Shown: in pieces, positions 22,744 to 35,310 of the stretch
How the letters are laid out: each line of letters starts with the position of its first letter
Position numbering within the stretch: the first letter of the stretch is position 1
Assembly (NCBI RefSeq): GCF_901709675.1
Contig: NC_051099.1
Coordinates: 8,370,001 to 8,434,000, forward strand
Origin: Syngnathus acus
Lineage: Eukaryota; Chordata; Actinopteri; Syngnathiformes; Syngnathidae
Reading direction: 5' to 3'
Length of the DNA: 64,000 bases
The notes under the pieces: generated by a model
The model's database searches: none
What the model was told of the DNA's origin: nothing
What the model saw: only the letters and a program-made list of their open reading frames with translations
Made by a program: the position numbers and the translations under genes

Positions 22744-25700
22744 TTGTCAGTGGCCCCCAAAACAATGAAGACTGGTTTTGTGCAAATGTGTTGTATTTTG
22801 TTTAATCCTTGTAATTTTACTGTGACACAAATTTAAAATGGATGCTGAAAATAAACAATTGAAGAAAATAAAGAGAAAAGGTGTTTGCTACATCAAGTCT
22901 TCATATACTATGTCAACAGTACACTTGCTATTTTTCCAGCAGGGACTATTGGTAGGAAAGTCAGGGGGGACTTTTTGGGGGGGGAGAGAAGATGCCTGCA
23001 ATGAGATTGAAATGGAGGAATTAAGATAGCTCAGAGGGGAGACTCAATCATGCATCTAGGGAGAACCATAATTCCACATTCATGTGTCTCAATGGCTTGA
23101 CAGCACTTGAGAGACAATGCATCTGACCCAGATGCAGGATTCCAATTAGCCGGCTGTATGCAACAGTTGAGATGAAACGCAAACGGGGTCTTTACAGAGC
23201 CCCTGGGCTGCCTGATTACTGCCTGAAAACAAAAAGTCTTTTGCCCATGATAAAGAGTCGACTGACACACGGGGAGTGTGAGGCCCCAGCTGTTCGCCGT
23301 CTCTCTCCAGGCTAAGGGCTTCGATAGAAAAGCTCCTCAATGCTTGCATGTCTGCCTTTTTAGGTTTGGACCGCATTGCAAAGTGTACAGCGGCTCAGTC
23401 ACACTAAGATGCTTTAGATGTGTTTCATAAGTCGAATAACTGGTGAAAGATTAACTATACGTCGTCAGCCTTCTCCCTGCTTCTCGGCGTATGTAGTAAG
23501 CAGTGAACCCCCACATTTTTTGGGGGGAGGGGGGGCAATTCATCATTGACTAAAATTGCATGTAAAAGTGGGTTGAGGGTGGATTTACTAAATGTTCAAT
23601 CTTTTTGACACCCATTGCTGGTATGCCAAATGTGCACGTTGTCACTTTTTTGCAATCAAAGTCAGATGTCTGAAATATTATCATGCTGATTTGATTTATA
23701 CTGTGGTGTGGGTGCGTGTTGAGGATGACTTTTCCTCCCTGAATGCTCGTAAAACAATCAAGGACAGTAAGCGGTCACAAATCCTTGGGTGTGTGGTCAA
23801 CACCAATTATTGCAGAGCGAACAAATACGCTGATGGAGGTTTGTATTTGATAGTCCACACTGCTATTCCAGTTTTTTAATTGTCTTGATTTCCTTTTTTT
23901 TGATAAGACATTTTCTGGGAGACAGTCTAGATACTTTTGTAAATATCCATACGAAACAAACTGATTACTGTGTATGAAACGTAATGAAAAGCAAAGTGAT
24001 GAATAATTTAGATGACTGCCCAATCGTTAATTTCAAACAAGATGCGTGGATGTCAACAATGTCCTTGCACATTTCAAAAGCAGCTTACTTTACACTGGAG
24101 AGTAAAAAGGGTCTTAGTGTCCCAGTGTTTTTACAGAGAGGGAGCGAGGATGTGAATCTCTTTGGGGGCGGCCTGTCAGCCAGCTGCACCACGGGCTTAA
24201 TCCCCAATCCATGTTTAAAATGTGTCACAGGGGTCAAAGATTTCAACACCCGGTGATCATCACCCACATAATGCACACATTGTCATTCTGCCAGGGCTTG
24301 GTAAACATTGGCTGAGGGCTTCTGACTCACGAAAGATGGGGATGAGGCCCAGACACTGCCACTTTAGCCAGGAAGGAGACATATGTGCGTGACACATTTT
24401 GGTTTTCATCTCCTTGAAGACGATTAATAGGAAATTACAGTTTTCACTATAGAAAAAAAAAGTAAAATGTTCCTGATGCTTATGTTTTTATTTTTAAATC
24501 ACAAACAATTAGACATATTGATGAATGTTGTGTATGTGCCCTCCACAACAAGAGAGTGTGTTTCCTTTACACTGCAGCCCCTCCTTTCCCCACTCCCCTC
24601 GCACGTCTGACATTAACATTCATGGAGCCAGTGAAGTGTGGCGAGCCGCGCACAGCGAGCCGTTGACGAGATGTGTGGAGGAGGAGAGAAAAGGTGCCGG
24701 TGATGGGGAGGAGGAGAAAAGGGGGCGCGGGGGGTTGCTGGCTAGATACGAAGAGGGATGAAGCGTAGAGGCCCTGACTTAGGTGAGTGGGAAAAAAACA
24801 GGCACGCTAGTGAAGAATTGTAGGAAAGGTCAGCAAGCAAGGTGGCGCATCTTGGGCCATAGATCACTATTATTACTGTGGGTCATTGTCTGGTGCAGCA
24901 CTTATAAGGGCAGGGAAACCGTCTGCAAGGCAGCTTGAGAAGTGGCAAGGGGAAGAAGAAATCATTGGAAGATGTCTCAGCAAAACTCATTCAAGAATTT
25001 GAATTTTGACATGTGTACTTTTTTACGATAGTACATACACTCTATACCAAACATGGATTACATGAACACCAAAATAGGGCAATTTACTAAACATTTAAAA
25101 AATAAATAAAAAGTGTTTAAAGCGACCCAAAGTTTGTCATCGTCACTGCAGTCAGCTTTCTACTAATTTAGCATTTTTAATACAGCACCCAACTAAATCC
25201 TTATCAAAATTAAAAGAAAACAGCTTTCATTGTCACTTTTATTGACATAATTTAAGTTTACTTTAAGTTTAAGTCTAGCCTGTTTTTTCTGTATTTTGTT
25301 TTACTGCAGCAACGCATTTGAAACATCTCACCTTGTTGTAATTGCTGGCTGTCCATTTTGAGAATGAAATGAATGTGCCATAAACAGACCATGAATAATG
25401 TTGAACAAAATCAATAACACCAACAATAACATGAATTTCATAAATAATAACAATAACAGTAATGCAATATTTCAGCCCCAAACATTTATGAAAACAATGA
25501 TGTCGATGCATACAGGCTACTGAGTTGCTGACAATGAGTTCTCCTTACATAGCTGAATACAAACAGTTCAGACCCGCAGCAGCCCTCTTTGAAAGGTCGG
25601 ATCTATTAAAATGCATACATTAGGGCATATCAGCGGAGCGTGTAAAGCCATCTCCCTATGGAAATGTTGGTTTACTCTTCCTCATGGGGTCCGTACAATG

Positions 25701-25994
25701 GTTGCATGTATGACCAATGTCCTTTGGGCCTGAAGGACAAAGACAACCAGCCGGGGGTGAAATGTCGCAGTGTGCCACTTTTAAAATAGACACGTGATAT
25801 TTGAACCTTGAAAAGAAATCGTTCGTTAGAGTACTGCTGGTTTTATTTTGTCAATGTGAATGTTCTTAAATATATTTCAAATATTGTATATTTAAGGTGG
25901 GACTTCTCTCACCTTGCAGCCAGACAGACAGCAGGAATGGAGACTTGGCAGAACCATGTCTGCTGATCTGCCACTGCTACCCTTCAAGCCACCA

Positions 25995-26066
<72 letters not shown>
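25995..26066. repeat. (CA)n microsatellite
   Basis: About 36 AC units with one GC interruption. Reading frames through it on both strands are artefacts of the repeat. Confidence 0.97.
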
Positions 26067-26067
<1 letters not shown>

Positions 26068-27978
26068 ACAGTCGTAGATTTTTGCAGAGCAGACTATTTG
26101 CCGCTGAAACGTTTAACGCTCGATTGCAAATGAGAGAATCATCAAGCATATGCAATGCGCTAATGCTCGGGTTTCTTTGTCTGTCGACTGCATAACTCAA
26201 ATATCTAACTATATACTGCACAGTGTAAAAGTCCTAAGCTACCATTCAATTTCTAATTAAAACACCAAAGCGAGTGACTTTTCACAGGAACGTATATCAT
26301 TTATTTCGTATTACATCATCTTTTGCCCAAAGCAATTTTCAAATTTCACAGGTTTCTACTGATACGGTCGTATTGTCGTTAAAAAACTGCAAACATTGTG
26401 AGATGCTGTCGTTGTCCATTACAAGCGTGCAGCGTCAATGTCTAAGTCAATAACACTTCACTGCGCTGATGCTAGCGTAGCCGGAAATTTAAATCCATTG
26501 TCTTTATAATCTCCCAAAATGTAGCGCGAGTGATATGGTGATTAAAGTCATAACAAGCGTATCTGGCTTGACTTTTGTGAGCAAATGACTTGTCAATAGC
26601 TATAACACGCTCTTACATCTTGTCAGCCCTTGGCCTTGCAGATGGAAGCGGTGCACAGAAAGAGAGAAAGTAGGTGGGGAACACTTAGGATTCTGTCTTC
26701 TTCAACTTTAATCAAAAGTACACTGACGTGCTGCAGCTCCCTCCCTCTCTGTCATAATAATGGGCCGCTAAAAATTCAGGAGGCAGGCTCCACATCAATC
26801 ACTCGCCAGATTTGAGTCCAATGCAATAAATATGTAAATGAGGAGAAGCCAATGTCTCGTAGCTTTGAGATCAGCACAAGAAGGGGGGAAAAAGGGAGGG
26901 CTGGGCTAGTGTATTAATTGCCCGTGGCCAGAGGAATCCTATTACTGTGGGCATTGATTATAAAATTGTATGTGTGAGTGATTTTCATGCAGAAAGTGGA
27001 CTACCAAGCCTGAAGCCAAAAGTAAAGAAAGGGTCAAATTAGCAAATTGAACCAGATTGTTCAAGTGACTAAGAAGAAGCAGCAATGACAGAAAGGCCAA
27101 ATCTAAATTCGCATAAGATCGCAATTATTACATTTCCCTACCCGCCAAACTAGCAAGAGAAATGTACAATGCAGTGCTAAAGTGTCAACAATTGTAAGTT
27201 TGATTCTAAGCGCTCGCCTTAAGCAGTATTACGGCATTTTTTTGGTGTGCAATTGCAAAGAAAAATACAAACGCTTTGGAATTATTTGCATTGCTACATA
27301 AATTGTGCATACATTTTTCTCTTCTTTTTGTATTTTTGCAAAAGCGCGCCATTAGAAACTGGCCAACAATGTTGTAGATTTTACTGACTTGCTTCCAACC
27401 CATGGCAGCGACTCCTCTTATTCCTTTGAAGTTCATGCAGGAGATCGACATAAGGAACTGCAAGATCTCCACTTGCGGATGTTGTAAAGTTCGCGAGGGC
27501 AATGGCACCAGAACGACAATGACAACAAAACGGCTTCAACACATAAAAATACATCTTCTGGAAATGTCGAGTCACAGTCTTTTCCTGAACTCGATCGACT
27601 TTTTGTGCGTATTTTCAAGCCCGAGTCCTGCAGACAGTGTAAGTATTTTGACAATTTGCAATCATCCAATATTTCTTCTCACCATTAAGCAAGTCTAATG
27701 TGCAACTACTGCAAAAGGTTTAGTTGATGTTCTTGCAAATGTCATGGTTACTGGCTCATCAGGGCCTGTGTCTTGTTGCGTGTTGTTAATGATGTCCGTT
27801 GTTGACCAAGGAAAATAAAAGATGTTCTTGGTTCTTTATTGGCAAGATCTTGGGTTGTTTAATGGCGGCCAGTACACGAGGCACGGCAGGAGATGAAACA
27901 ACAACCCCCATCTCCAGGTCAGAAGGTTTTATACTGTCCGGAAAAGGCGGGAAAGTGTCACCTGACCATTTGGTACCT
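26067..27978. other. intergenic stretch without a recognised gene
   Basis: Complex sequence with no exon I can recognise. Some parts (26820-26940, with ATAAATATGTAAATGAGG and GTATTAATTGCCCG) have the AT-motif character of regulatory DNA, but nothing decisive is visible. Confidence 0.4.
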
Positions 27979-28005
27979 ATGTGTATTGGGAGGTTGCCGC
28001 CCCTC

Positions 28006-28066
28006 TGTGTGTGTGTATGTGTGTGTATGTGTGTGTGTGTGTGCGTGCGCGTGTGCGTGTGTGTGT
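28006..28066. repeat. (TG)n microsatellite inside a short direct repeat
   Basis: TG/CG-rich tract. It is bracketed by two copies of ATGTGTATTGGGAGG (27979-27993 and 28082-28096), suggesting a local segmental duplication about 103 bp apart. Confidence 0.9.
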
Positions 28067-28475
28067 CCACCGTCTGTGCCCATGTGTATTGGGAGGCCAC
28101 AAAGCTCTGGGTGCTGTATCCATGTTCTGATTGAGCAGTTAATAATAATAAGATTTGCACACATATGAACATGAAAAAGTATATGACTTTGTCTAACTTA
28201 ACAAAATATGTACACGTTGCTGTTTCACCCACTTCACTATCTAAACGCCAGTTTTCCTAGTCTCACTTTTGTTTAGTCACTGACAAGACAACACTGGTGT
28301 TATACTCTGTGTGGGGTGGGAATGGGATTGTTGGATATGGTTGAAACTATTACTAAAGTTTATTTGAAAATTCATCTTAGTGTTTTGTTAGTTTCCCCCC
28401 AAATATCTGACTGAAAAAAACTTTATTTTGGTGTCATGAATAGCTCAAGGGCGAGAGGCTCACCCGACATCACCC

Positions 28476-28510
28476 TTTGTTTTGTTTTGTTTTGTTTTGT
28501 TTTGTTTTGT
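28476..28510. repeat. (TTTTG)n pentanucleotide repeat
   Basis: Seven tandem TTTTG-type units, followed by a degenerate unit (TTCTG). Confidence 0.95.
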
Positions 28511-28631
28511 TCTGATTGCTTGAAAAAAATTATCATGAATTCAAATAATGTCGGGAAGCAAAGTGGATGACAAATCTGCAGCTTTGCAGCCAAAAGAGAT
28601 TCTTATTTACAAAATGTTGCTCATGTATATT

Positions 28632-28697
<66 letters not shown>
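28632..28697. repeat. (TG)n(TA)n compound microsatellite
   Basis: TG dinucleotides pass directly into a TA run. It abuts the first MITE copy, which probably inserted into this TA tract. Confidence 0.95.
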
Positions 28698-28702
<5 letters not shown>

Positions 28703-28721
28703 GCATATATATATATATATA

Positions 28722-28895
28722 TACCGTAATTTTCGGACTATAAGTCGCACCGGAGTATAAGTCGCACCAGCCATAAAATGCCCAAAAAAGTGAAAAAAAC
28801 CCATATATATGTATATAAATCGCTCCTGAGTATAAGTCGCCCCCCCACCCAAACTATGAAAAAAAACCGCGACTTATAGTCCGAAAATTACGGTA
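28722..28895 (-). mobile_element. 174-bp TA-flanked MITE, copy 1
   Basis: The ends are perfect inverted repeats beginning CCGTAATTTTCGGACTATAA and the element is bounded by TA on each side, as for Tc1/mariner-type non-autonomous elements. The interior holds further copies of GACTTATA in both orientations, so much of it can fold. It is the reverse complement of copies 2 and 3 and nearly identical to them. There is no coding capacity. Confidence 0.85.
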
Positions 28896-28939
28896 CGTAT
28901 ATATACATATATATACACATACATACATATATACATACA

Positions 28940-28981
<42 letters not shown>

Positions 28982-29310
28982 GATGCATATACGTATGTGT
29001 ATATATGCATATATACCTACTAAATGTATAGGTGTGCAAATGCATATAAGTATTAGTGTATACATGTATGTGTGGATATGTATATATGTACATATGTGTG
29101 TATATGCAAATATATATGTGTGTGCATGTTTCTGTGTTAATTTATGTGCATGTTTCTGTGTGTTAATTTAAGGGTATATTCATGTGTATATGTCGTATGT
29201 GCACATGTGAGTGTTTGTATGTATAAGTGTATACTTATTTTTATAAATGTGTATATATATGTATCTATATATATGTGTATATGCTTATATATGTGTATAT
29301 ATGTCTGTCT
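28896..29310. repeat. TATA/TATG/TGTG low-complexity tract
   Basis: Long degenerate array of TATATG, TACATA and TGTGTATA words. All apparent open frames here are repeat artefacts. A similar tract is at 29605-29730. Confidence 0.85.
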
Positions 29311-29321
29311 GTACTGGATGT

Positions 29322-29430
29322 TTCAAAGTCAAAGTCAAAGTCAGCTTTATTGTCAATCCCTTCATATGTCAAGACACACAAAGAAACCGAAATTCCGTTT
29401 CCTCCATCCCACGGTGACGAGACATACAAG
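29322..29430. repeat. fish interspersed repeat fragment (AAAGTCAAAGTCAGCTTTATTG type)
   Basis: TCAAAGTCAAAGTCAAAGTC followed by AGCTTTATTGTCAATCCCTTCATATG is a dispersed fish repeat head, likely a retroelement 3' region. The downstream part decays into AATAAATAA-rich sequence (29468-29515). Confidence 0.5.
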
Positions 29431-29730
29431 TAGGCGACACAAAACAAAAACAAGAAGGCACAAACCATAAATAATAATAATAAATAATAAATAAAATAAA
29501 ATGAGCGATGAATAAATAACAGACCAATAACCCATTAAATAAGAGGGGCAAAACCGAGCCAGTGTGCATACAGCAAGAACAGGACGCTACGCTGAAAGGG
29601 GGAGTTTATATGTGTATGTATGTTTATATGTGTGTGCGTGTAAATGTATATGCATCTATCTTGTTTATATGTATTTATGTGTTTGTGTTTGTGTTTATGT
29701 GTGTTAAAATGTATGTATATGTATATAATA

Positions 29731-31388
29731 ATGTCAGAGAAACTTTTTAAAAAATAAAGTCTGTACACAAAGTTTTATCTAACTGTTTTTTTTGGAAAAA
29801 CAGCTAGTTCCACAGCAAAGCAAAAGTTGCAAAGCGGAATAAATAACCTTTATTGTACAAATACAAAGATCAAAGTTTATCCCACTATTACAATAAGCAC
29901 AGTCAGCTTGGTGTAAATTGATTTGCTGGTCTCGTGTTTGACTTGCAAATCTCTCTCTTAATCAAGGCATTTTGCTCAGATAAACAGGGATTAGTTTGAT
30001 TAACAGCATAGCATAATCGCCAAGCAGGGAACAGAATGATAGATAACTTTCCATTGTGTTTATTTTACAGACAATAAAAACAATTTGAATAACAGATGCA
30101 TTCATTTGATTTTTTTTATGGTGATATTTTTTTAATCATGAAAAAAGCCATTCAAAAGTATAATTCTGCTTTCTCTTGGGTGAGTGCCGACTGAATCAAA
30201 CGAGATGAAAATAAAACTGATTCATGTCAGTTGTGATCAAATCATGACGGTCCCAAAAAACGTTTGCTTCTCTATTCAGAAAACAGTGCAAGTTACCCAC
30301 CGTGCTGTTACAGTTGCACCACAATATCCTGATTATCAATCCATCACAAAAGTGATGATCCTTTGTCGATTTTCAAGCAAGCCAGATGCTTTTTATTTTC
30401 CTACATGTGTTTGATTTCACTATATGTTTCTCCAACTGTGAAATCATACACGCCGGCTGCTGGTTTAATTGATTACATGCCACAATTCATTTTTCTTGCC
30501 GTGATTTGACAAAAATGTGCATATTTAGGCTTGGTTAGCTGTCTTCTCAAGCAGAAATACCACAAAAAAGTGTGAGGTGGTAGTGTCACAAGGCTACAAA
30601 TTAAAGTCACTGTGTGGTTGTTTATATTTTTTTCTGGAATATGGATAGGCTGTAGTCTTGATTTCCCAGCACATAGCGGCCGTTTCACTTTCCCAGGCTC
30701 GGCTCGTCTGAACGATGGCTCAGCCCCATCTTGCATTGCCGCAGTCATTTCCAGCCATATGTACCTCCCCTTTTGACCTCATCTGGATTGTGCGAGCAAC
30801 ACATTGGAGGAGAAAATGAATCTTAAAAATGTCCCCTTGGTGCATGCTTCCCTGCAGTTTATGGTTTACAACCCTCTGGGTTTTCTGTCTCAGCCCCCCT
30901 CACCCCCCTCCTGCCCCAGCGGCTTCACGGCCTCAGCGGTTACAGTCAGCAGTCTTTGTGCGGCCTTCATGTTTAAGATATTGACTTTGGCCGCCAGACA
31001 ATCAGAGACGCTTTAATGTGGCTGCCGAGTCATATTTGCAGATGTGAACGTGTCTTTACTGCAGTATATATTAGACTACATATGCATAGTTATAGACATC
31101 CAAGTGACATCCTGGGTGCAATTATTTATGATACCATCTCAAGCAACAAAGATTTCAATCATTTGGTCAGCAGCAATTGATTTATGCGGAATTAATGTTT
31201 TAATTTCACCTGCTAGGAAATGATCACACTGAGGCTGAATTTGCAGGTCAAAGTACCGAATTCCAATTTAATGCTAGTATTCTTTTTTTATAGCAGTTCT
31301 CCAAAGGTTGTCTTTTGATAAAGTCAAACTTGTATTCTCGCGAAATCTAACATCAGATATGAATGTTTATGTTGCTGCATTGGCATAT
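29731..31388. other. intergenic stretch without a recognised gene
   Basis: AT-rich complex sequence. I see no supported exon, RNA gene or clear mobile element. Confidence 0.4.
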
Positions 31389-31396
31389 ATCTAATG

Positions 31397-31597
31397 CAGG
31401 GGTCTCAAACTCCAGTCCTCGGGGGCCGCATTCCTACATGTTTTCCAAGTTTCCCTCGTTAAATACACTTGATTCAAATGATCAGTTCATCCTCACGTTC
31501 TGCAGGAGCCTGATAATTGAATCAGGTGTATTTAACGAGGGAAACTTGGAAAACATGTAGGAATGCGGCCCCCGAGGACTGGAGTTTGAGACCCCTG
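31397..31597. mobile_element. 201-bp foldback hAT-type MITE with perfect 8-bp target duplication
   Basis: The element starts CAGGGGTCTCAAACTCCAGT and ends with its exact inverse. The inverted arms are long (about 70 bp each), covering most of its length. It is flanked by ATCTAATG at 31389-31396 and 31598-31605, the 8-bp duplication expected of hAT insertions. The intact arms and duplication indicate a fairly young insertion. Confidence 0.92.
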
Positions 31598-31783
31598 ATC
31601 TAATGCGTTTCTTATTTTCATCCACGTTTAGAAAAGGCCTTATTCCGATCTGAACAGATCTAATTCCATGTCTTTATTTTGGCTATGTAGTTTGCGATGA
31701 TGAATATCTGAATTGCACCACTCAGAAATTAGATTAGATTAGATATTTCTTTATAACCCCCACATGGGGGAATTCCAGTATAC

Positions 31784-32797
31784 CAGGCATGTCCAAAGTC
31801 CGGCCCGCGGGCCAAATCCGGCCCCCGATCAGATTTCATATGGCCCGCAGCTTCGGTCTTATAATGTATTATTTATGGACCGCCTGCACCGTCAAACTGA
31901 ATATAAAAAAAAAAAATGAAATTTGAACCTGTAATTCCTCCTATTAGCAAAGGGTGGCAGCACCACCCCTCGCCGCTCATTTCTGCCATGGCGACTGCAA
32001 AGAAAACGAGGACAGTTGACATTGAGGGCCCGTCGCTTTCAAGAGAAATGGGAATTACAATACTTCTTCGCTGAAAATCAAGGCAATTGTGTTTGTCTAA
32101 TTTCTAAAGAGACGGTTGCCTTGTTTAAGGATTTCAACCTAAAGAGACACTAGTAGACTAAACATGCTGACACATACGACAAGCTAACAGGGAGTAACCG
32201 CGCTGATAAAGTGAAGCAGCTCCAAGCTGAAATGGCATCACAACAGCGATTCTTCACGCGGGGCTGTGAGTCAAAATTAAATAAAAATGAAATATTACTT
32301 AATATTAAATGTTACGAAGTGGCCATGTTAATACTGTTGATGTTATAAACCTGTAGACATGACACAAACTATTACTTTCTGAAAGATATTGTAAATGACA
32401 AGAGCAAAACTCACTTGTTTTAAGTTTTAATAATAACAGACAAATTTGCATTACTTATAACTCCTGTTTAAAATGTTCATGAGGCAAAAATAATTTTAAA
32501 CTCATGTAAATGTAAGGTATTTCAAACAGTTTGTTCAATGTTATCTGACTCTTCAGATATGAATGAAAGGCAGAATTTGTGTTTTTAGAGTTGTTCACAT
32601 CTGCCTGAATGGCTTATATTTGGTTATATTTTGTCATTTGAAAAATAAAGACAATTGTGACAATGAAATTTGTTTTATAACAGTGTGTATTTGCATGAAA
32701 TTTTTGTAGTTAAAAAATGTCTGAAAAAACTATTGGCCCCCGGGCCCCTTCACTTTATTAAATCTGGCCCTCCTTGCAAAAAGTTTGGACACCCCTG
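31784..32797 (+). mobile_element. hAT element with decayed BED-type transposase N-terminus
   Basis: The ends are CAGGCATGTCCAAAGTCCGG and ...AAGTTTGGACACCCCTG, imperfect inverted repeats typical of hAT elements. The flanks CAGTATAC (31776-31783) and CAGCATAC (32798-32805) are an 8-bp target duplication with one mismatch. Between 31988 and 32275 the plus strand retains broken pieces of a transposase N-terminal zinc-finger region (an ATGGCGACTGCAAAGAAAACG start, then frames matching AENQGNCVCLISKETVALF and ADKVKQLQAEMASQQRFF), interrupted by frameshifts and a stop. The catalytic domain is absent, so this is a non-autonomous relic. Confidence 0.8.
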
Positions 32798-32944
32798 CAG
32801 CATACAGCAGCGATCATTTAGGAAAATTTGAAAAATAAAAACTGGAGATAAAAACAATGGAGCTGCTGCCAGAAGTAAAAAAGAATTCTGAATTTTGTCA
32901 CCAAATTCATGCAAGATAGCTACAGATTGATAGAGGAGGAAATA

Positions 32945-33119
32945 TACCGTAATTTTCGGACTATAAGTCGCGGTTTTTTTTCATAGTTTGGGTGGGGGGG
33001 CGACTTATACTCAGGAGCGACTTATATACATATATATGGTTTTTTTTTCACTTTTTTGGGCATTTTATGGCTGGTGCGACTTATACTCCGGTGCGACTTA
33101 TAGTCCGAAAATTACGGTA
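32945..33119 (+). mobile_element. 175-bp TA-flanked MITE, copy 2
   Basis: Same element as at 28722-28895 in the opposite orientation, bounded by TA. Its ends match perfectly and its interior differs from copy 1 by only a few length changes in T runs. Confidence 0.88.
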
Positions 33120-34149
33120 TGTATTTTTTTAATTGGAGTGTTTTATATGCATCAATGTGCTAACACAGTCTGCTTATTTGCTGTTTTCTCACCATTGTTT
33201 TCTTGTCTTTCTTTGGCACCTGCGATGAGTTTGCAAGCACTCTGCTATAATGAGGTCTGAGTCGCAGGTTGAATTGTTTGTCACATGTTGCTACACTGTG
33301 CAGCAGCAGTTTTCATTGATTATGCAGATTGGATATTTCTTCAAACCGTAACTTCAAGGGCTATGTATTGTGAGTACATCTGGATTATAAAGAATTAATT
33401 TGAGATTTTAGATGCAGTATTGTTATACAATTACTTGGTAGGAAATCAAGTTATCCCATCAGTGGTGAGCTATTTTTTTGAACAGGCTGCTCGTGTGGTC
33501 CTTGGGGGTTTATCTGGAGTCCGCAGGCGACATGTTGGTGACCCGTGGTGTAAGGCCATAACTCAAAATCAAAATTCAGATCATGAGCTACAAAATGCAA
33601 TTTTATTGTTTGTTTTGGGAAATGTAGTTTTCACATCGTGGTTGCACATATCCTACAAAATCGTAGCAAAATATTTGGCGGTGTGTAAACTGGCGCTGCC
33701 AACATTTTCTCTGTGTTTTCTATTGTTTGCTCTAATTGTAAGATTTGTGCAGGTTACTCTCGAAGGAAAAATATCAGGGTGGCAAATATAAATTGTTTAT
33801 GAAAGCTTTCGAGGTTCCTCTTGCTGACGTTTCCTTTGTCGTTGCTTTGCTTTCAATTGTATGTTTATTCTTTCAATATGTACTCTACATTAATTGTGGC
33901 AGAATATTAAGGGTTCTAAAAATATTGGCTTCGTGTGTAAATGGCAGAAAAGTCACAGTGAGGTGGCCAGAGAGTGACAAAAGGTGGTCATGGCCAAACT
34001 CACCAAATAGTTCCGCCCTAATTCAGCACGGTGGATTAAACATGACATGTATGCATATTCACTTTCTTTTTGTCAGTTTGTCCCTTTGCAAAATAATTAC
34101 CATCAATGTTGATATCGCCAGGCTTTAGAAAAAGTGAACATTTGTTATA
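33120..34149. other. intergenic stretch with unrecognised open frames
   Basis: Two overlapping plus-strand frames of about 125 codons (33420-33791 and 33745-34128) are open but start in AT-rich DNA. They have biased hydrophobic composition from T-rich codons and match no family I recognise. I treat them as non-coding. Confidence 0.35.
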
Positions 34150-34164
34150 TCCAGTCCACATCAT

Positions 34165-34170
34165 TTTATT
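34165..34170 (-). promoter_or_regulatory. candidate distal poly(A) signal for the lhx1 gene
   Basis: TTTATT on the plus strand is AATAAA on the minus strand, about 1.1 kb after the lhx1 stop codon. A nearer candidate is at 35085-35090. Usage is unknown. Confidence 0.3.
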
Positions 34171-34492
34171 TGACTTAATATTTTAAGTAACACAATTAAA
34201 CATACAAAACTATTTGCAAAACATATTTACTGCAAATATGGGTGCAAGAGATTGCAGTTGGTCTTTGAACCGATGAAGCTAATATTTGTGTCCAAAGTCA
34301 ATTTCTACAAATAACAATCAGAATGTATTTCATCATACTGTGAATGGTCAGAAACATCCGTTTCAGCCTTATTTGAACAATCATCTCATTACAAACATTA
34401 GCTACTGCTGGCATTATGCATACAAGTGTATTTTGTAGACATCAAGAATCAGCCGCAACTTCACAAGTTGTTGTTTCATCATTTGACAACTG

Positions 34493-34553
34493 AGTGTGTG
34501 CGTGCGTGTGTGTGTTTGTGTGTGTGCGTGTGTGTGTGAGTGCGTGTGTGTGT
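34493..34553. repeat. (TG)n microsatellite
   Basis: Interrupted TG/CG/TT tract, probably within the long 3' UTR of the minus-strand lhx1 gene. Confidence 0.9.
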
Positions 34554-35194
34554 TTCCAATTACAAACTAGCACAGTGAGCAATCGCACAAACATAGCTAC
34601 AGAGGTTTGGTTCATCTTTGTGCTCCAGGATCCATTTCCACAATCCATCAGGTTTTATACAGTGATATTTAAATACTGGGGCTCAAAGTAAACAGTTGAC
34701 TGCCCTTCACTAATATTCTGTATTTATAATCTTGAACTCATCGTCTTCATAAAGCGCGATCAGTTTCTATACAAATGCGTTCTTTCAGACGTCTCGTGTC
34801 CTTTTGAAGGCAAACCTGTTTTGACACAGCCGACAAATGAAATATAAAAAGCAAAGCTTAGACAGTCCTGAGAGAGGTTTTTGGTCAAATGCGACAAACT
34901 TGACAATCACAATCTAAAACCTTGTATTCACCATTAGCTGTAGAGAGCTGCTTTTTAATACTGAAAGGTGATTTTTAAACAAATACCCTAATGAGCAGAC
35001 CATGAATGGATGAATGGATTTACATGCATAGCCTACATATACTGTTCTTTGAAAAAAATTGTCTCAAAAATTTGTGTTTATGCATTTATTGCTCCGTCAA
35101 AGAGGTTCAGCACTAAACCAGCACATAGTACTCGAGTCCCATGTGAATATAATCAACGTGTTAACGAATATTTTGTTATTTAAAACATGACATA

Positions 35195-35285
35195 AATAAA
35201 TAAGTTATATAAATAAATAAAGTGATAAATAAAGTGATAAATAAATACATAAATAAATAAAGTGACAAATGAATAAATAAAGTGA
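35195..35285. repeat. (ATAA)n / AATAAATAAAGTGA minisatellite
   Basis: Repeated AAATAAATAAAGTGA-like units lie just after the lhx1 stop, in its 3' UTR. Confidence 0.85.
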
Positions 35286-35310
35286 TGATTTGCCTTCAGA
35301 ACACCCAGGG

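Larger units (their letters stand above)
21426..25994. other. intergenic stretch downstream of acaca
   Basis: Apart from the repeat fragments listed, I see no exon-like reading frame with splice signals on either strand. A GC-rich purine patch lies around 24630-24760 (GAGGAGGAGAGAAAAGG type). It does not resemble a CpG-island promoter with an attached gene. Confidence 0.5.

Noticed and set aside
25995-26066. Repeat array considered as CRISPR-like or satellite
   Set aside because: It is a simple CA microsatellite; no spacers exist and the genome is eukaryotic.
28548-29768. Many frames rich in Tyr/Ile/Val/Cys/His on both strands
   Set aside because: They are translations of TA, TG and TATG microsatellites and of the MITE.
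33420-34128. Two overlapping hydrophobic open frames of about 125 codons
   Set aside because: T-rich DNA produces Phe/Leu/Val runs. No recognisable domain or splice pattern.
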